Origin: Arthrobacter sp. StoSoilB20
Lineage (GTDB): Bacteria > Actinomycetota > Actinomycetes > Actinomycetales > Micrococcaceae
DNA: 64,000 nt
Assembly: GCF_019977295.1 (NCBI RefSeq)
Contig: NZ_AP024651.1
Span: 682,001-746,000, forward strand
Reading direction: 5' to 3'
The notes below the pieces were generated by a model that was not told the DNA's origin, did no database searches, and saw only the letters and a list, made by a program, of their open reading frames with translations. Position numbers and translations under genes: made by a program. Position 1 is the first letter of the stretch; the number at the start of each line of letters is the position of its first letter. Of this stretch, positions 8,449-17,142 are shown piece after piece.

Positions 8449-9653
8449 CAGACGGCCACCGACTCTGCGACAGGTGTGGAGGCGACGGGTGTGGAGGAGA
8501 GGTCCAGCTCGGTGCCGTTCCTGCGTGCGAGGTCGGCTTCGAGTTCGCGGACGATCGGGAGGATGTCCTGCCCGAACGCGGCGATCTCTTCCTGGAAGTG
8601 CAGGTAGCCGGTGAGGAACAGGTTCACGCCGATCTTCTTGTATTCCACGATCCTCTCGGCGATCTGCTCGGGCGTGCCGATCAGCTGGGTCTTGAAGCCG
8701 TCGTTGTACTGGACCAGGTCCTCGAAGGTGGAGTCGGCCCACATGCCTTTGCCGTCCTTGGTGGACGCGCCGGCTTCCTGCACGGCATCGCGGAACCCCT
8801 GGACTGCGGGCTTGTGTGCTTTCTCCACGATCTCGCGGAGGGTATCGCGGGCTTCCTTCTCCGAGTCGCGGGCAATCACGAAGCCGTTGAGCCCAAAGCG
8901 CGGGGCGGCAAGGGCCCCTTCGGTGCCGCGCTTCGTCTCGCCGGACGCTGCAACTACGCCGGCAATGTTGTCCTTGAAGCCCTCAAGGTCCTTGCCGTTG
9001 GAGAAGTACCAGTCCGCTACTCGACCCGCGGTGGCCTGTGCCGCCGTCGAGTTTCCGCCGAAGAAGATTTCCGGGTGCGTCCGGCCGGGAACGTCAACGG
9101 GTGCCGGGTTCAGGGTGAAGTCGGTGATGTTGTAGTACTTGCCGCCTTGGCTGTAGCCCTGTTCGGTCCAGAGGCCCCGGAGGACGTTGATGAATTCCTC
9201 GGTGCGGACGTAGCGTTCGTCGTGCTCCAGCCATTCGAGGCCGAAGTTGATGAACTCGCTCTTGAGCCAGCCGGAGACGATGTTGACGGCGGCTCGACCA
9301 TTGGAGATGTGGTCCGCGGTGATGATGTACTTGGCCAGCACACCGGGGTGCCACATGCCCGGGTGGACGGCGGCTATGACCTTGAGTCGCTCCGTCGCAG
9401 CCAGCAGTGCAAGGCTGAAGGACGTTGCTTCGTGCTGCTTGTCCGCACCGTAGGAAGCCGCGTAACGGGTCTGCGTGAGCGCGTACTCAAAGCCGGAGTT
9501 CTCGGCGATCTGTGCCAGCTTCTTGTTGTAGTCGAAGTCCCAGCCGGTGCGCTGCTCGATGGTGGACACCACCAGGCCGCCGGAGACGTTGGGAACCCAG
9601 TAGGCGAATTTGAGCGGCTCGGAGAGTCGGGCGACGTTGCTGATCTCGGTCAT
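8448..9653 (-). CDS. sfnG: FMN-dependent monooxygenase, SfnG type (dimethylsulfone monooxygenase)
   Basis: 401 residues, a luciferase-like (LLM class) flavin monooxygenase. The N-terminus (FAYWVPNVSGGLVVSTIEQR), the SYGADKQHEATSF region, NIVSGWLKSEF and EIFFGGNSTAAQ match the SfnG branch, which uses FMNH2 to cleave dimethylsulfone to methanesulfinate. A partner flavin reductase is not in the window. Overlap with metY downstream (TGATG) and the CoA synthetase upstream (ATGA) places it in one transcript. This suggests assimilation of an organosulfur compound. The exact substrate is inferred from family only. Confidence 0.82.
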   Translation of the reverse strand: MTEISNVARLSEPLKFAYWVPNVSGGLVVSTIEQRTGWDFDYNKKLAQIAENSGFEYALTQTRYAASYGADKQHEATSFSLALLAATERLKVIAAVHPGMWHPGVLAKYIITADHISNGRAAVNIVSGWLKSEFINFGLEWLEHDERYVRTEEFINVLRGLWTEQGYSQGGKYYNITDFTLNPAPVDVPGRTHPEIFFGGNSTAAQATAGRVADWYFSNGKDLEGFKDNIAGVVAASGETKRGTEGALAAPRFGLNGFVIARDSEKEARDTLREIVEKAHKPAVQGFRDAVQEAGASTKDGKGMWADSTFEDLVQYNDGFKTQLIGTPEQIAERIVEYKKIGVNLFLTGYLHFQEEIAAFGQDILPIVRELEADLARRNGTELDLSSTPVASTPVAESVAV

Positions 9654-11776
9654 GAATTTTCCTTTACTAATGCCCGCTCGCGCAGGACGTCCTGGATTCC
9701 GGCAATCGCCGGTTCGTTCTGGAGCGAGGTGGTATCGCCCAGGGCGGTTCCCTCGAACAGTTGGGTCAGCAGCCGGCGCATGATCTTGCCGCTGCGGGTC
9801 TTGGGTACGTCGGCAACCACGACGACGTCGCGCGGCTTGGCGATCGGGCCGATCTCCTTGGCAACGTGGTTGCGGAGGTCGTTGGTGACGTCCGCAGCCG
9901 GCCCGCCGGAGGCGTCGCCGTTCGCGGCAGTCACGGCATCGCTGCGGAGGACTACGAACGCCACCACTGCGTGCCCGGTTGTGGGATCGGCGACGGGACA
10001 GACTCCGGCCTCCACCACGTCCGGGTGGGAGACCAGTGCGGACTCGATCTCGATGGTGGACAGCAAGTGGCCCGAAACATTGAGGGTGTCGTCCACGCGC
10101 CCGAGGATCCAGATGTCGCCGTCGGTGTCGTATTTTGCACCGTCACCGGCAAGGAACCAACCCTGCTCCGGGTACTGGCTCCAGTAGGAATCGAAGTAGC
10201 GGCGCGGGTTGCCCCACACGGTCCGGGCGATAGCGGGGCCGGGGCGGTCCACCACGATGAAGCCCTGGACGCCCGGTGCTGAAAGTACCCCGGCCTCGTC
10301 CACTACCCGCGTGCTCACACCCGGCAATGCACGTGCGGCGCAACCCGGCTTGAAGTCCGTATCCGTGGGCGAGGGCGACATGATGCAGGCGCCGGTCTCG
10401 GACTGCCACCACGTATCCACCATGGGAGTGGTGCCGCCGCCGATGTTGTCGCGGAGCCAGCGCCAGGCTTCGGGATTGACCGCTTCGCCCACGGTTCCCA
10501 GGACACGGATGGACGAGAAATCGTAGCTGTCAGGGACGCCGTCGGGAAACCAGCCCATGAGGGACCGTACCAAGGTGGGAGCGGTGTAATACTGGGTGAC
10601 CTTGTAGCGCTCGATGATCTCGAAGTGACGGCCCGGGTGCGGGGTGTTGGGTGTGCCCTCGAAGATTACCTGCGTCACGCCGTTGGAGAGCGGCCCGTAG
10701 ATCTCGTACGTGTGCGCCGTGACCCATGCGAGGTCAGCGGTGCACCAATGGACGTCACTGTCCCGCAGGGCCGGATCCGGGTTGCTGAAGAGGTACTCGA
10801 AGCTCCAGGACGCCTGGGTCAGGTAGCCGCCGGAGGTATGGACCAGGCCTTTCGGCTTTCCGGTGGTCCCGGAGGTGTACATGATGAACAGGGGAGTCTC
10901 GGCGTCGAAGGCTTCGGGCTCGTGAACGTCGGAGGCGGTGCCCACAGCGTCGTGCCACCAGACATCACGGCCTCCTTCCATGGGGACGGAAGCGAGATCC
11001 CCGGCAGGGGTGGTCCGGTTGATGACCAGGACGTGTTCGATTGCGTTGTCACCGGCGACGGCGGCATCTGCGTTGTCCTTGACGGGCACGGCAACCCCGC
11101 GACGGTACTGCCCATCCGTGGTCACCAGGAGTTTTGCCCCGGTGTCCTCCACCCGGAACCGCAGCGCCTCTGCGGAGAATCCGCCGAAGACCAGTGAATG
11201 GATCGCGCCGATGCGGGCCACAGCCAGGGTGATGATCACGGTTTCAGGAATCACGGGGAGGTAGATGACCACGCGGTCACCCTTGGTAATGCCCAAATCC
11301 AGGAGGGCATTGGCCGCTTTGCAGACTTCACGCTGCAGTTCGGCATACGTGATGGCGCGGCGGTCACCGGGTTCGCCCTCGAAGTACAAAGCCACCTTGC
11401 CACCGCGTCCGGCCAGCACATGCCGGTCCACGCAGTTGTACGCAACGTTCAGCTTGCCGCCGTCGAACCAGCGGATCTCCGGGCCGTGGCCCGCCTCGAC
11501 GTCCACCGGCTTCCAGCTATGCGCTGTGTGCCAAGGCGCCGCCCAGTGCAATCGCCGGGCCTGCTCTTCCCAGAAATCCACTGCGGACCCGGCTTGGTCG
11601 AAACTGCCGTGACGCGCCCGCCCGCCGGAACCGGCGCCGTGCACAGCGCCGTCCGCAGGCTCAGTCGAGGACCATCCCGAAGAGCCAAGAGAGGAACCGG
11701 GCGCGTCAAGCAGCCCTGCTTCGGAGGCCGTCGCGTCCGAAGTGGATTGTGAAATTTTGGGTACGGCAGAAGTCAT
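9650..11776 (-). CDS. acs: Acetyl-CoA synthetase family AMP-forming ligase
   Basis: 708 residues. Activates acetate (or another short acid) to acyl-CoA through an acyl-adenylate. Motifs in order: the ACS_N region (VDFWEEQARRLHW), the phosphate-binding loop YTSGTTGKPKG, VDTWWQSETGACI, GRVDDTLNVSGHLLS, and the acetylatable-lysine motif KTRSGKIMRRLL near the end. About 50 extra low-complexity residues precede the usual N-terminus, and a later start is possible. It is first in an operon with SfnG and MetY, overlapping SfnG by ATGA. That unusual setting means the true substrate could be an acid released by organosulfur breakdown. Confidence 0.82.
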   Translation of the reverse strand: MTSAVPKISQSTSDATASEAGLLDAPGSSLGSSGWSSTEPADGAVHGAGSGGRARHGSFDQAGSAVDFWEEQARRLHWAAPWHTAHSWKPVDVEAGHGPEIRWFDGGKLNVAYNCVDRHVLAGRGGKVALYFEGEPGDRRAITYAELQREVCKAANALLDLGITKGDRVVIYLPVIPETVIITLAVARIGAIHSLVFGGFSAEALRFRVEDTGAKLLVTTDGQYRRGVAVPVKDNADAAVAGDNAIEHVLVINRTTPAGDLASVPMEGGRDVWWHDAVGTASDVHEPEAFDAETPLFIMYTSGTTGKPKGLVHTSGGYLTQASWSFEYLFSNPDPALRDSDVHWCTADLAWVTAHTYEIYGPLSNGVTQVIFEGTPNTPHPGRHFEIIERYKVTQYYTAPTLVRSLMGWFPDGVPDSYDFSSIRVLGTVGEAVNPEAWRWLRDNIGGGTTPMVDTWWQSETGACIMSPSPTDTDFKPGCAARALPGVSTRVVDEAGVLSAPGVQGFIVVDRPGPAIARTVWGNPRRYFDSYWSQYPEQGWFLAGDGAKYDTDGDIWILGRVDDTLNVSGHLLSTIEIESALVSHPDVVEAGVCPVADPTTGHAVVAFVVLRSDAVTAANGDASGGPAADVTNDLRNHVAKEIGPIAKPRDVVVVADVPKTRSGKIMRRLLTQLFEGTALGDTTSLQNEPAIAGIQDVLRERALVKENS

Positions 11777-11806
11777 GCGTAATCTCCATGCCTGGAATTG
11801 GCGCAG

Positions 11807-11840
11807 GGCGGGTCAAGGGATGGTCGCCCTTGGGTCCGCC
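11807..11840 (-). promoter_or_regulatory. Leader hairpin before the acs-sfnG-metY operon
   Basis: Between the promoter and the acs start, ggcgggtcaaggg and cccttgggtccgcc form a near-perfect inverted repeat with a 7-nt loop. The decamer gggatggtcg flanks the right arm as a direct repeat (11817 and 11841). It could be an attenuator or binding site for sulfur control. It does not match SAM riboswitch signatures I know. Confidence 0.4.
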
Positions 11841-11906
11841 GGGATGGTCGAAGTCCACTCAACCGGATCGATCATTTCGCTCCTAATTGGCCGGTCTCGA
11901 TGCGTA

Positions 11907-11936
11907 ATATTCAGCGGCTAAGCAGCTTGGGTGCAA
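11907..11936 (-). promoter_or_regulatory. Candidate promoter of the acs-sfnG-metY operon
   Basis: Read on the minus strand: TTGCAC (11936-11931), an 18-bp spacer and GAATAT (11912-11907), about 130 bp upstream of the acs start. It lies in the divergent region shared with the gene at 11994. Confidence 0.4.
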
Positions 11937-11993
11937 AAAGATGCAGATTATTCGGCAAAGCCGCTCACTGGCGGGCGGGAGTAGGCTTGGGTC

Positions 11994-12419
11994 ATGATGC
12001 ATGTCAACGATCCGGCGGTAGTGGAACGCTTGATGCGAACAAAAGGTACCTGGGCCATCGTTGGCCTCAGCACCAACCAATGGCGCTCCGCTTACGACGT
12101 CTCCCTCTACGTCCGGGACAAGATGGGCATGGAGATCATCCCCGTCAACCTCAAAGGGGAGGACGTCCACGGAGAGAAGGGGTACAAGACCCTTGCCGAC
12201 ATCCCGGAGTCAAGGCACCCGATTGACGTTGTGGACTGCTTCGTCAATTCCCAGCGGGTTGGCGCGGTGATCGACCAAGCCATTGCCATCGGCGCCAAGG
12301 CGGTGTGGCTCCAGTTGGGCGTATTCGACGACGAAGCCACCCAGCGCGCCAAGGACGCGGGCCTGGAAGTGGTAGTGAACTCCTGTCCGGCACGCGAAGG
12401 CTGGCACTACGGCTTGTGA
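11994..12419 (+). CDS. CoA-binding (YccU-type) protein, second copy
   Basis: About 141 residues (start at 11994 or the ATG three bases later). Same family as the protein at 6548-7042: TWAIVGLSTNQWRSAYDVSLY at the N-terminus, IIPVNLKGEDVHG, PIDVVDCFVNSQRVGAVIDQ, KAVWLQLGVFDD and a final NSCPAREGWHYGL. It is transcribed away from the acs-sfnG-metY operon, whose last gene is a relative, so the cluster is bracketed by two CoA-binding proteins. The precise function is unknown. Confidence 0.85.
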   Translation: MMHVNDPAVVERLMRTKGTWAIVGLSTNQWRSAYDVSLYVRDKMGMEIIPVNLKGEDVHGEKGYKTLADIPESRHPIDVVDCFVNSQRVGAVIDQAIAIGAKAVWLQLGVFDDEATQRAKDAGLEVVVNSCPAREGWHYGL

Positions 12420-12482
12420 TTCCGCGCCTTGTTCCTCTGTTAGATTGCACCTGAATCATTTTTTGAGTCTTGGGGGACAGCC

Positions 12483-13391
12483 ATGCCGGGCGGCCATTCT
12501 GCGGTGCCACTTTCCACTCCCAGCAGACGGGCGGCCTTCGGACTCCTGGGTGCGTCCATGGTGGCCGGCCTGGCTGCCTGCACGCCGCCTGAAAGCACCC
12601 CACCTGAAGGTTCGACGCCGGTGCTGACGCCCAGTGGCGCTGCCGCCTCGCCCGAAGCGCCGGGTCCGAATGGTGCGCTGGCCGTCGGAGGCGAGATTCC
12701 GACGTCGTCCGCTACTCCCACACCAACTGCCACACCAAGCCCGACCCCGGCCAAGCGCATCCGGCGCACCTTCATCCCGGACTACCAGCTGCCGCCGATC
12801 GTGGGCGGATTGGCGCCCGTGATTACCAAGATCGAGACCAAGCACCCGGTGGTGTTCCTGACCATCGATGATGGCAACATCAAGTCGCCGGAGTCGGTGA
12901 AGCTGATGGCGGAGTACGACTACCCGGCCTCACTCTTCCTCACCAGGGACACGGTGGCCGACAACCCGGCCTTCTTCAACGCGTTCAAGGCCCAGGGCAG
13001 CTTGGTTGAGAACCACACAGTCAGCCACAACATCAACATGGTCCGGCAGTGGGGTTACCAGCAGCAGGTGAACGACATGGTGGGAATGCAGGAGTACGCC
13101 TTCGCGCACTATGGCCGCCGACCCACGTTGTTCAGGCCGCCGGGAGGTGCCTACTCCACCGTGATGCGCCAGGCCGTTGCGGCGTCGGGCATGAAAGCGA
13201 TCATCACCTGGGAAGCGAAGGCGAACGCCGGGAAGATGGACTACCAAGTGGGCAACTCCTTGCGCCCCGGCGACATTGTGCTCATGCATTTCCGTGCTGA
13301 GTTTGCCGCAGACCTCGCCGCTTTCCGGGCCGCGCAGTTGGCTGCGGGACTGGAAGTGGTGCTGCTGGAGGACTTCCTGGGGGTTGAGTAG
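12483..13391 (+). CDS. Polysaccharide deacetylase (NodB domain) lipoprotein
   Basis: 302 residues. The N-terminus has a lipoprotein signal with lipobox LAAC (about residues 31-34). A Pro/Thr/Ser-rich linker of about 60 residues follows, then a NodB domain: FLTIDDG (metal and catalytic Asp, about 125-131), ENHTVSH (second metal motif with two His), FRPPGGAY and LMHFR near the end. This family removes N-acetyl groups from cell-wall or exported polysaccharides, here outside the membrane. A ggggga ribosome-binding site precedes the ATG. The substrate cannot be told from sequence. Confidence 0.88.
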   Translation: MPGGHSAVPLSTPSRRAAFGLLGASMVAGLAACTPPESTPPEGSTPVLTPSGAAASPEAPGPNGALAVGGEIPTSSATPTPTATPSPTPAKRIRRTFIPDYQLPPIVGGLAPVITKIETKHPVVFLTIDDGNIKSPESVKLMAEYDYPASLFLTRDTVADNPAFFNAFKAQGSLVENHTVSHNINMVRQWGYQQQVNDMVGMQEYAFAHYGRRPTLFRPPGGAYSTVMRQAVAASGMKAIITWEAKANAGKMDYQVGNSLRPGDIVLMHFRAEFAADLAAFRAAQLAAGLEVVLLEDFLGVE

Positions 13392-13400
13392 GCTCGCTCC

Positions 13401-13811
13401 ATGGACGTTTCCACCCTCCGTGCGATCTGCCTCGGCTTTCCCGGCGCCTTTGAAGACTTTCCGTTCGGACCCGAAACGTCCGTCTTCAAGGTCCGTGCCG
13501 CCGTCGCCGGTGGTGCACGCCACGAAGCCAAGATGTTCGCACTCTCCACCATGGATCCGGACAACTGGTCCGTGAGCCTCAAGTGCGAGCCGGCGCTGGC
13601 AGAGCAACTCAGGGCAGCAAATCCTGAGATCACCGGCGCCTGGCACATGAACAAGACCCACTGGAACGGCGTGCGGCTGGATGGGGCGCTGTCCGATGAC
13701 ATGGTGCGGGACATGGTGGAGGACTCCTATGACCTGGTGGTGGCTACCCTCAGCCGCAAACAGCAGGAGCAACTGGGCTGGGCGCGGCTGGCAAAACCGC
13801 AGGGCAGCTGA
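13401..13811 (+). CDS. MmcQ/YjbR family protein
   Basis: 136 residues with the typical pattern of this small family: an early ICLGFPGAFEDFPFG, VFKV, the motif SLKCEPALAEQLRAANPEI, HMNKTHWNGVRLDG, and a C-terminal helix ending in a short basic tail. The fold is called CyaY-like and DNA-binding has been suggested for the family, but the role is not established. It starts 9 bp after the deacetylase and may be co-transcribed. Confidence 0.82.
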   Translation: MDVSTLRAICLGFPGAFEDFPFGPETSVFKVRAAVAGGARHEAKMFALSTMDPDNWSVSLKCEPALAEQLRAANPEITGAWHMNKTHWNGVRLDGALSDDMVRDMVEDSYDLVVATLSRKQQEQLGWARLAKPQGS

Positions 13812-13907
13812 CACGCCCGCGCGCACCCTCCCCACGGCGCTGACATGGGGCTAGATTGATACTGCATACCTAAGGACCTCAGCCAAGCGCTGGTCAGGAG
13901 CGGTTTG

Positions 13908-14534
13908 ATGCTGGATCAGAAGACACTGGACCACCTATGGAATTTCCGCGATCCGGCAGCCTCGGAAGCCGCGTTCAGGGCCGCGATGACCGGGGAAAAG
14001 TACGACGCCGACGAACGCGCCGAGCTCGCAACCCAGCTGGGGCGGGCCATCAGTCTGCAAGGCCGCTTTGAGGAAGCCGACGCGCTCCTGGACGGGATCG
14101 ACGACGACGAACCCACCGTGGGTGTACGCATCCTTTTGGAGCGTGGCCGGGTTTTGAATGCCGGTGGCCGTCCTGCCATGGCCGTTCCGTTGTTGGAACA
14201 GGCTGCCGAGTTGGCGGACCACCTTGGTGAGGAATTCCTGGCCGTGGATGCACTCCATATGCTCGCGCTCGCGGACACCGCACACGCCGAGGTGTGGATG
14301 CGAAGTGCCTTGGAATATGCCTCCACGGCCTACGATGAGCGAACCAAGCACTGGATGATTGTTTTGCACGTTGCCTTGGGGACGTTTCTGCGGGGTAAAA
14401 ACCGGCTCACGGAGGCCTTGGTGGAGTTCCAATTAGCCGAACAATGGGCGGAACGACTGGGATCCGAGGCCCATGGGGCGTTGGCCCGGGAAGCCATCAC
14501 TGAGTGCGGAAAGGCCCTCGCCGAAGGCCCGTAG
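13908..14534 (+). CDS. Helical-repeat (TPR-like) protein
   Basis: 208 residues from the ATG at 13908, preceded by caggag; a TTG three bases earlier is less likely. The protein is all-helical with TPR-like motifs such as LATQLGRAISLQGRFEEADAL, RILLERGRVLNAGGRPAMAV and HVALGTFLRGKNRLTEALVE. No signal peptide or catalytic domain is visible. Proteins of this kind usually mediate protein contacts. No partner can be named from context. Confidence 0.7.
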   Translation: MLDQKTLDHLWNFRDPAASEAAFRAAMTGEKYDADERAELATQLGRAISLQGRFEEADALLDGIDDDEPTVGVRILLERGRVLNAGGRPAMAVPLLEQAAELADHLGEEFLAVDALHMLALADTAHAEVWMRSALEYASTAYDERTKHWMIVLHVALGTFLRGKNRLTEALVEFQLAEQWAERLGSEAHGALAREAITECGKALAEGP

Positions 14535-14546
14535 AAAGATCACACT

Positions 14547-14599
14547 TTGACAAATGTTGATCGAAACTGCCACGAAATATTGATTTTCGATCATTCGTG
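14547..14599 (+). promoter_or_regulatory. Interlocked inverted repeats before the NgcEFG-type operon
   Basis: A TTGACA -35-like box (14547-14552) is followed by two interleaved perfect inverted repeats: TGATCGAAA (14558-14566) with TTTCGATCA (14585-14593), and CACGAA (14571-14576) with TTCGTG (14594-14599). This is a strong candidate operator for a sugar-responsive repressor. It does not look like the DasR site known from Streptomyces. Confidence 0.5.
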
Positions 14600-14710
14600 G
14601 TGAATTATGTCACAGAAGGTTGGTGCTGCCAGAGCGCCAACCCAGACTGTCTGACTGAACGGCCTTCCTGCCGCAACAGTCGACACTACGAGTCACTGGA
14701 GGGTTTAGAA

Positions 14711-16120
14711 ATGAACGTTCAGCACCAGTCCGTCGGTCGCCGTGGATTCCTGCGTGGAGCACTCGCTGCAGCCGTGCTCGTGCCCATGGGGGGAACCATT
14801 GCTTCATGCGCCGCGGGTGGCGGCACCACCACCGCCGGCCCCACGGGCACCGTCTCCGACACCAACCCGTTCGGCATGGCTGACAAGGCCGCCCTCGACG
14901 CCGTGATCTTCAAGGGTGGCTACGGGATCGACTACGTCGAGTTCGCCGGCAAGATCTTCGAAAAGACACATGAGGGCTCCACAGCCAAGATTTCCCCGTC
15001 AACGGACATCGCCCAGGAACTCCAGCCCCGCTTCGTCGGTGGCAACCCGCCGGACCTGATCGACAACTCCGGCGCCAAGGCCATTGGCTTCAGCACCATC
15101 CTTGCCCAGCTCGAGGACCTCACCAGCGTTGTGGAGGCCAAGAACCTTGAAGGCAAGGTCATCAAGGACACCCTGTACACAGGCGTACTGGCTCCGGGCA
15201 CCTTCGACGGCAAGCTTGCTGCACTGAACTACGTCTTGACCGTCTTTGCTGTTTGGTACTCGGACTCCCTGCTCAAGGAAAACGGCTGGACCGTTCCGAA
15301 GACCTGGGATGAGATGTACGCACTCGGCGAGCAGGCCAAAGCCAAGGGCAAGTACCTCTTTGTCTGGGGCAAGGAAGCGGCCACGTACTACCAGGAACTG
15401 GCCATTGCCTCCGCCATCAAGGAAGGTGGCGACGACGTTCGCCTCGCCCTGGAGAACCTCAAGGCCGATTGCTGGTCGCACCCGGCCATCCAGTCCGTCT
15501 TCACGGCTCTGGACAAGATCGTCAAGGCCGGCTTCTTCAAGCCCGGTGGTTCCGGCACCCAGTTCACGGCCGCCCAGGCACAGTGGAGCAACGCCCAGGA
15601 GGCCGTGTTCTACCCCTCGGGTTCCTGGATCGAGAACGAAATGAAGGACCAGACCAAGGCCGGCTTCAACATGATGGGTGCCCCGGCCCCGTCCGTGAGC
15701 GCCAGCCCCAAGATGCCGCAGACAGCACTTCACAGCGCTGCAGGCGAGCCGTTCATTGTTCCGAGCCAGGGCAAGAACGCCGCCGGTGGCAAGGAGCTGC
15801 TCCGGATCATGCTCTCCAAGGAAGCTGCCACCAACTTCGCCAAAACCAAGCTCGCACCCACGATCGTCAAGGACACCGTCCCGGCCGATGGTTTCGGGTC
15901 CACGGCCCTGGTTTCGCAGACGAAAATGCTCAGCGACGCCGGCGAGAACATCTACACCTGGAACTTCATCGACCTGTACGGCACCAACAAGGACCAGCTG
16001 GTGGTTTGGAACACCTTCCTGGACGGCAAGTCCGACGTTGCAACCCTCACCTCGGCACTCCAGAACATCACCGACAAGGTCCGCAATGACAGCTCGGTCA
16101 AGAAGATCGAAGTGAAGTGA
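14711..16120 (+). CDS. ngcE: Amino-sugar ABC transporter substrate-binding lipoprotein (NgcE type)
   Basis: 469 residues from the ATG at 14711, which has a ggaggg ribosome-binding site; an earlier in-frame start at 14597 lacks one. The N-terminus has a twin-arginine motif (GRRGFLRG) and a lipobox-like IASC, so it is probably exported folded and lipid-anchored. The rest is a family 1-type extracellular solute-binding protein with signature stretches FVGGNPPDLIDNSG and SAAGEPFIVPSQGKNA. The closest family I recognise is NgcE, which binds N-acetylglucosamine or diacetylchitobiose. It overlaps the permease gene by GTGA. Substrate specificity is inferred. Confidence 0.8.
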   Translation: MNVQHQSVGRRGFLRGALAAAVLVPMGGTIASCAAGGGTTTAGPTGTVSDTNPFGMADKAALDAVIFKGGYGIDYVEFAGKIFEKTHEGSTAKISPSTDIAQELQPRFVGGNPPDLIDNSGAKAIGFSTILAQLEDLTSVVEAKNLEGKVIKDTLYTGVLAPGTFDGKLAALNYVLTVFAVWYSDSLLKENGWTVPKTWDEMYALGEQAKAKGKYLFVWGKEAATYYQELAIASAIKEGGDDVRLALENLKADCWSHPAIQSVFTALDKIVKAGFFKPGGSGTQFTAAQAQWSNAQEAVFYPSGSWIENEMKDQTKAGFNMMGAPAPSVSASPKMPQTALHSAAGEPFIVPSQGKNAAGGKELLRIMLSKEAATNFAKTKLAPTIVKDTVPADGFGSTALVSQTKMLSDAGENIYTWNFIDLYGTNKDQLVVWNTFLDGKSDVATLTSALQNITDKVRNDSSVKKIEVK

Positions 16121-17142
16121 CTTCAGTGAAAACTCAGCAGAGCCGGAACGACGACGGCCTGGCCGCCGTCGTTCCGGCGCCGGCTCCACCGCAAGTGATT
16201 AAGCGGCGGCGGAAGCCGTTGACGTGGGACAAGGTCAGTTTCTTTGCCGTCTTCCTCGGACTGCCGTTGGCGATCTACCTCTTGTTCGTCATTTGGCCGT
16301 TCATCCAGGCGTTCGGATATTCGCTGACGGACTGGTCCGGTTTTTCGCCGAACCAGAACTTCATCGGCCTTGAAAACTACGTGAAGATCTTTACCGACGA
16401 CATCTTCATGAAGGCGATGTCCAACAACATCGTCCTGGTGATCTTCCTCCCGATCATCACCATCATCCTCAGTTTGGTCCTTGCCTCGCTGGTAACGGTC
16501 GGCGGAAGCAGCAAAGGCCAGATCAAGGGCTTGCGCAATTCCAGCTTCTACCGCGTGGTCTCGTTCTTCCCGTACACCATTCCCGCAGTGGCCATTGGCA
16601 TCATGTGGGGGCAGATCTACGATCCCTCCGGCGGGCTGCTGAACGGCATCCTCACCGGGATGGGCCTGGACCAGTTCAAGGACTTCGCTTGGCTGGGTGA
16701 CAAGAACACCGCCATGATCGCCACGATGTTCGTGATTGTGTGGGGCTTCGTAGGCTTCTACATGGTCCTGTTCGTCGCCGGCATCAAGGGCATTCCTGCG
16801 GAGCTTTTCGAGGCCGCCAGGATCGACGGTGCGGGCCGCTTCCGCACCGCAATGTCCATCACCATCCCGCTGATCCGCGACAACATCCAGACCGCCTACA
16901 TCTACATGGGCATCCTGGCACTGGACGCGTTCGTTTACATGGCCGCGCTGAACTCCGGCGGTGGTCCGGACAATTCCACGCTGGTCATGGCACAGCAGTT
17001 GTTCTTCACGGCTTTCAGCAAGGGACAGTTCGGTCTCGCCAGCGCCATGGGCGTTGTGCTGGCCATTGCCACGCTGATCTTCTCCGGATTGGTGTTCCTG
17101 GTCAACCGGCTCACCGGCGGCGATAAGGATGTGAGCCTGTAA
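16117..17142 (+). CDS. ngcF: Sugar ABC transporter permease (NgcF type)
   Basis: 341 residues. Six-helix binding-protein-dependent permease: the first membrane segment is around 45-65 (FFAVFLGLPLAIYLLFVIWP), and the cytoplasmic EAA loop AELFEAARIDGAGRFRTAMS (about 226-245) contacts the ATPase. The GTG start overlaps the ngcE stop, and its TAA overlaps the next ATG by one base. No ATPase gene is present, so the importer presumably uses a shared MsiK-type ATPase encoded elsewhere. Confidence 0.83.
   Translation: MTSVKTQQSRNDDGLAAVVPAPAPPQVIKRRRKPLTWDKVSFFAVFLGLPLAIYLLFVIWPFIQAFGYSLTDWSGFSPNQNFIGLENYVKIFTDDIFMKAMSNNIVLVIFLPIITIILSLVLASLVTVGGSSKGQIKGLRNSSFYRVVSFFPYTIPAVAIGIMWGQIYDPSGGLLNGILTGMGLDQFKDFAWLGDKNTAMIATMFVIVWGFVGFYMVLFVAGIKGIPAELFEAARIDGAGRFRTAMSITIPLIRDNIQTAYIYMGILALDAFVYMAALNSGGGPDNSTLVMAQQLFFTAFSKGQFGLASAMGVVLAIATLIFSGLVFLVNRLTGGDKDVSL

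Noticed and set aside
11777..11993. SAM riboswitch before the sulfur operon
   Set aside because: I looked for the SAM-I, SAM-II and SAM-IV conserved core motifs and did not find them; only a plain hairpin is present.
14597..14710. Upstream in-frame start giving a 507-residue NgcE
   Set aside because: The extension lies inside the operator region and lacks a ribosome-binding site; the ATG at 14711 has a good site and directly precedes the twin-arginine signal.
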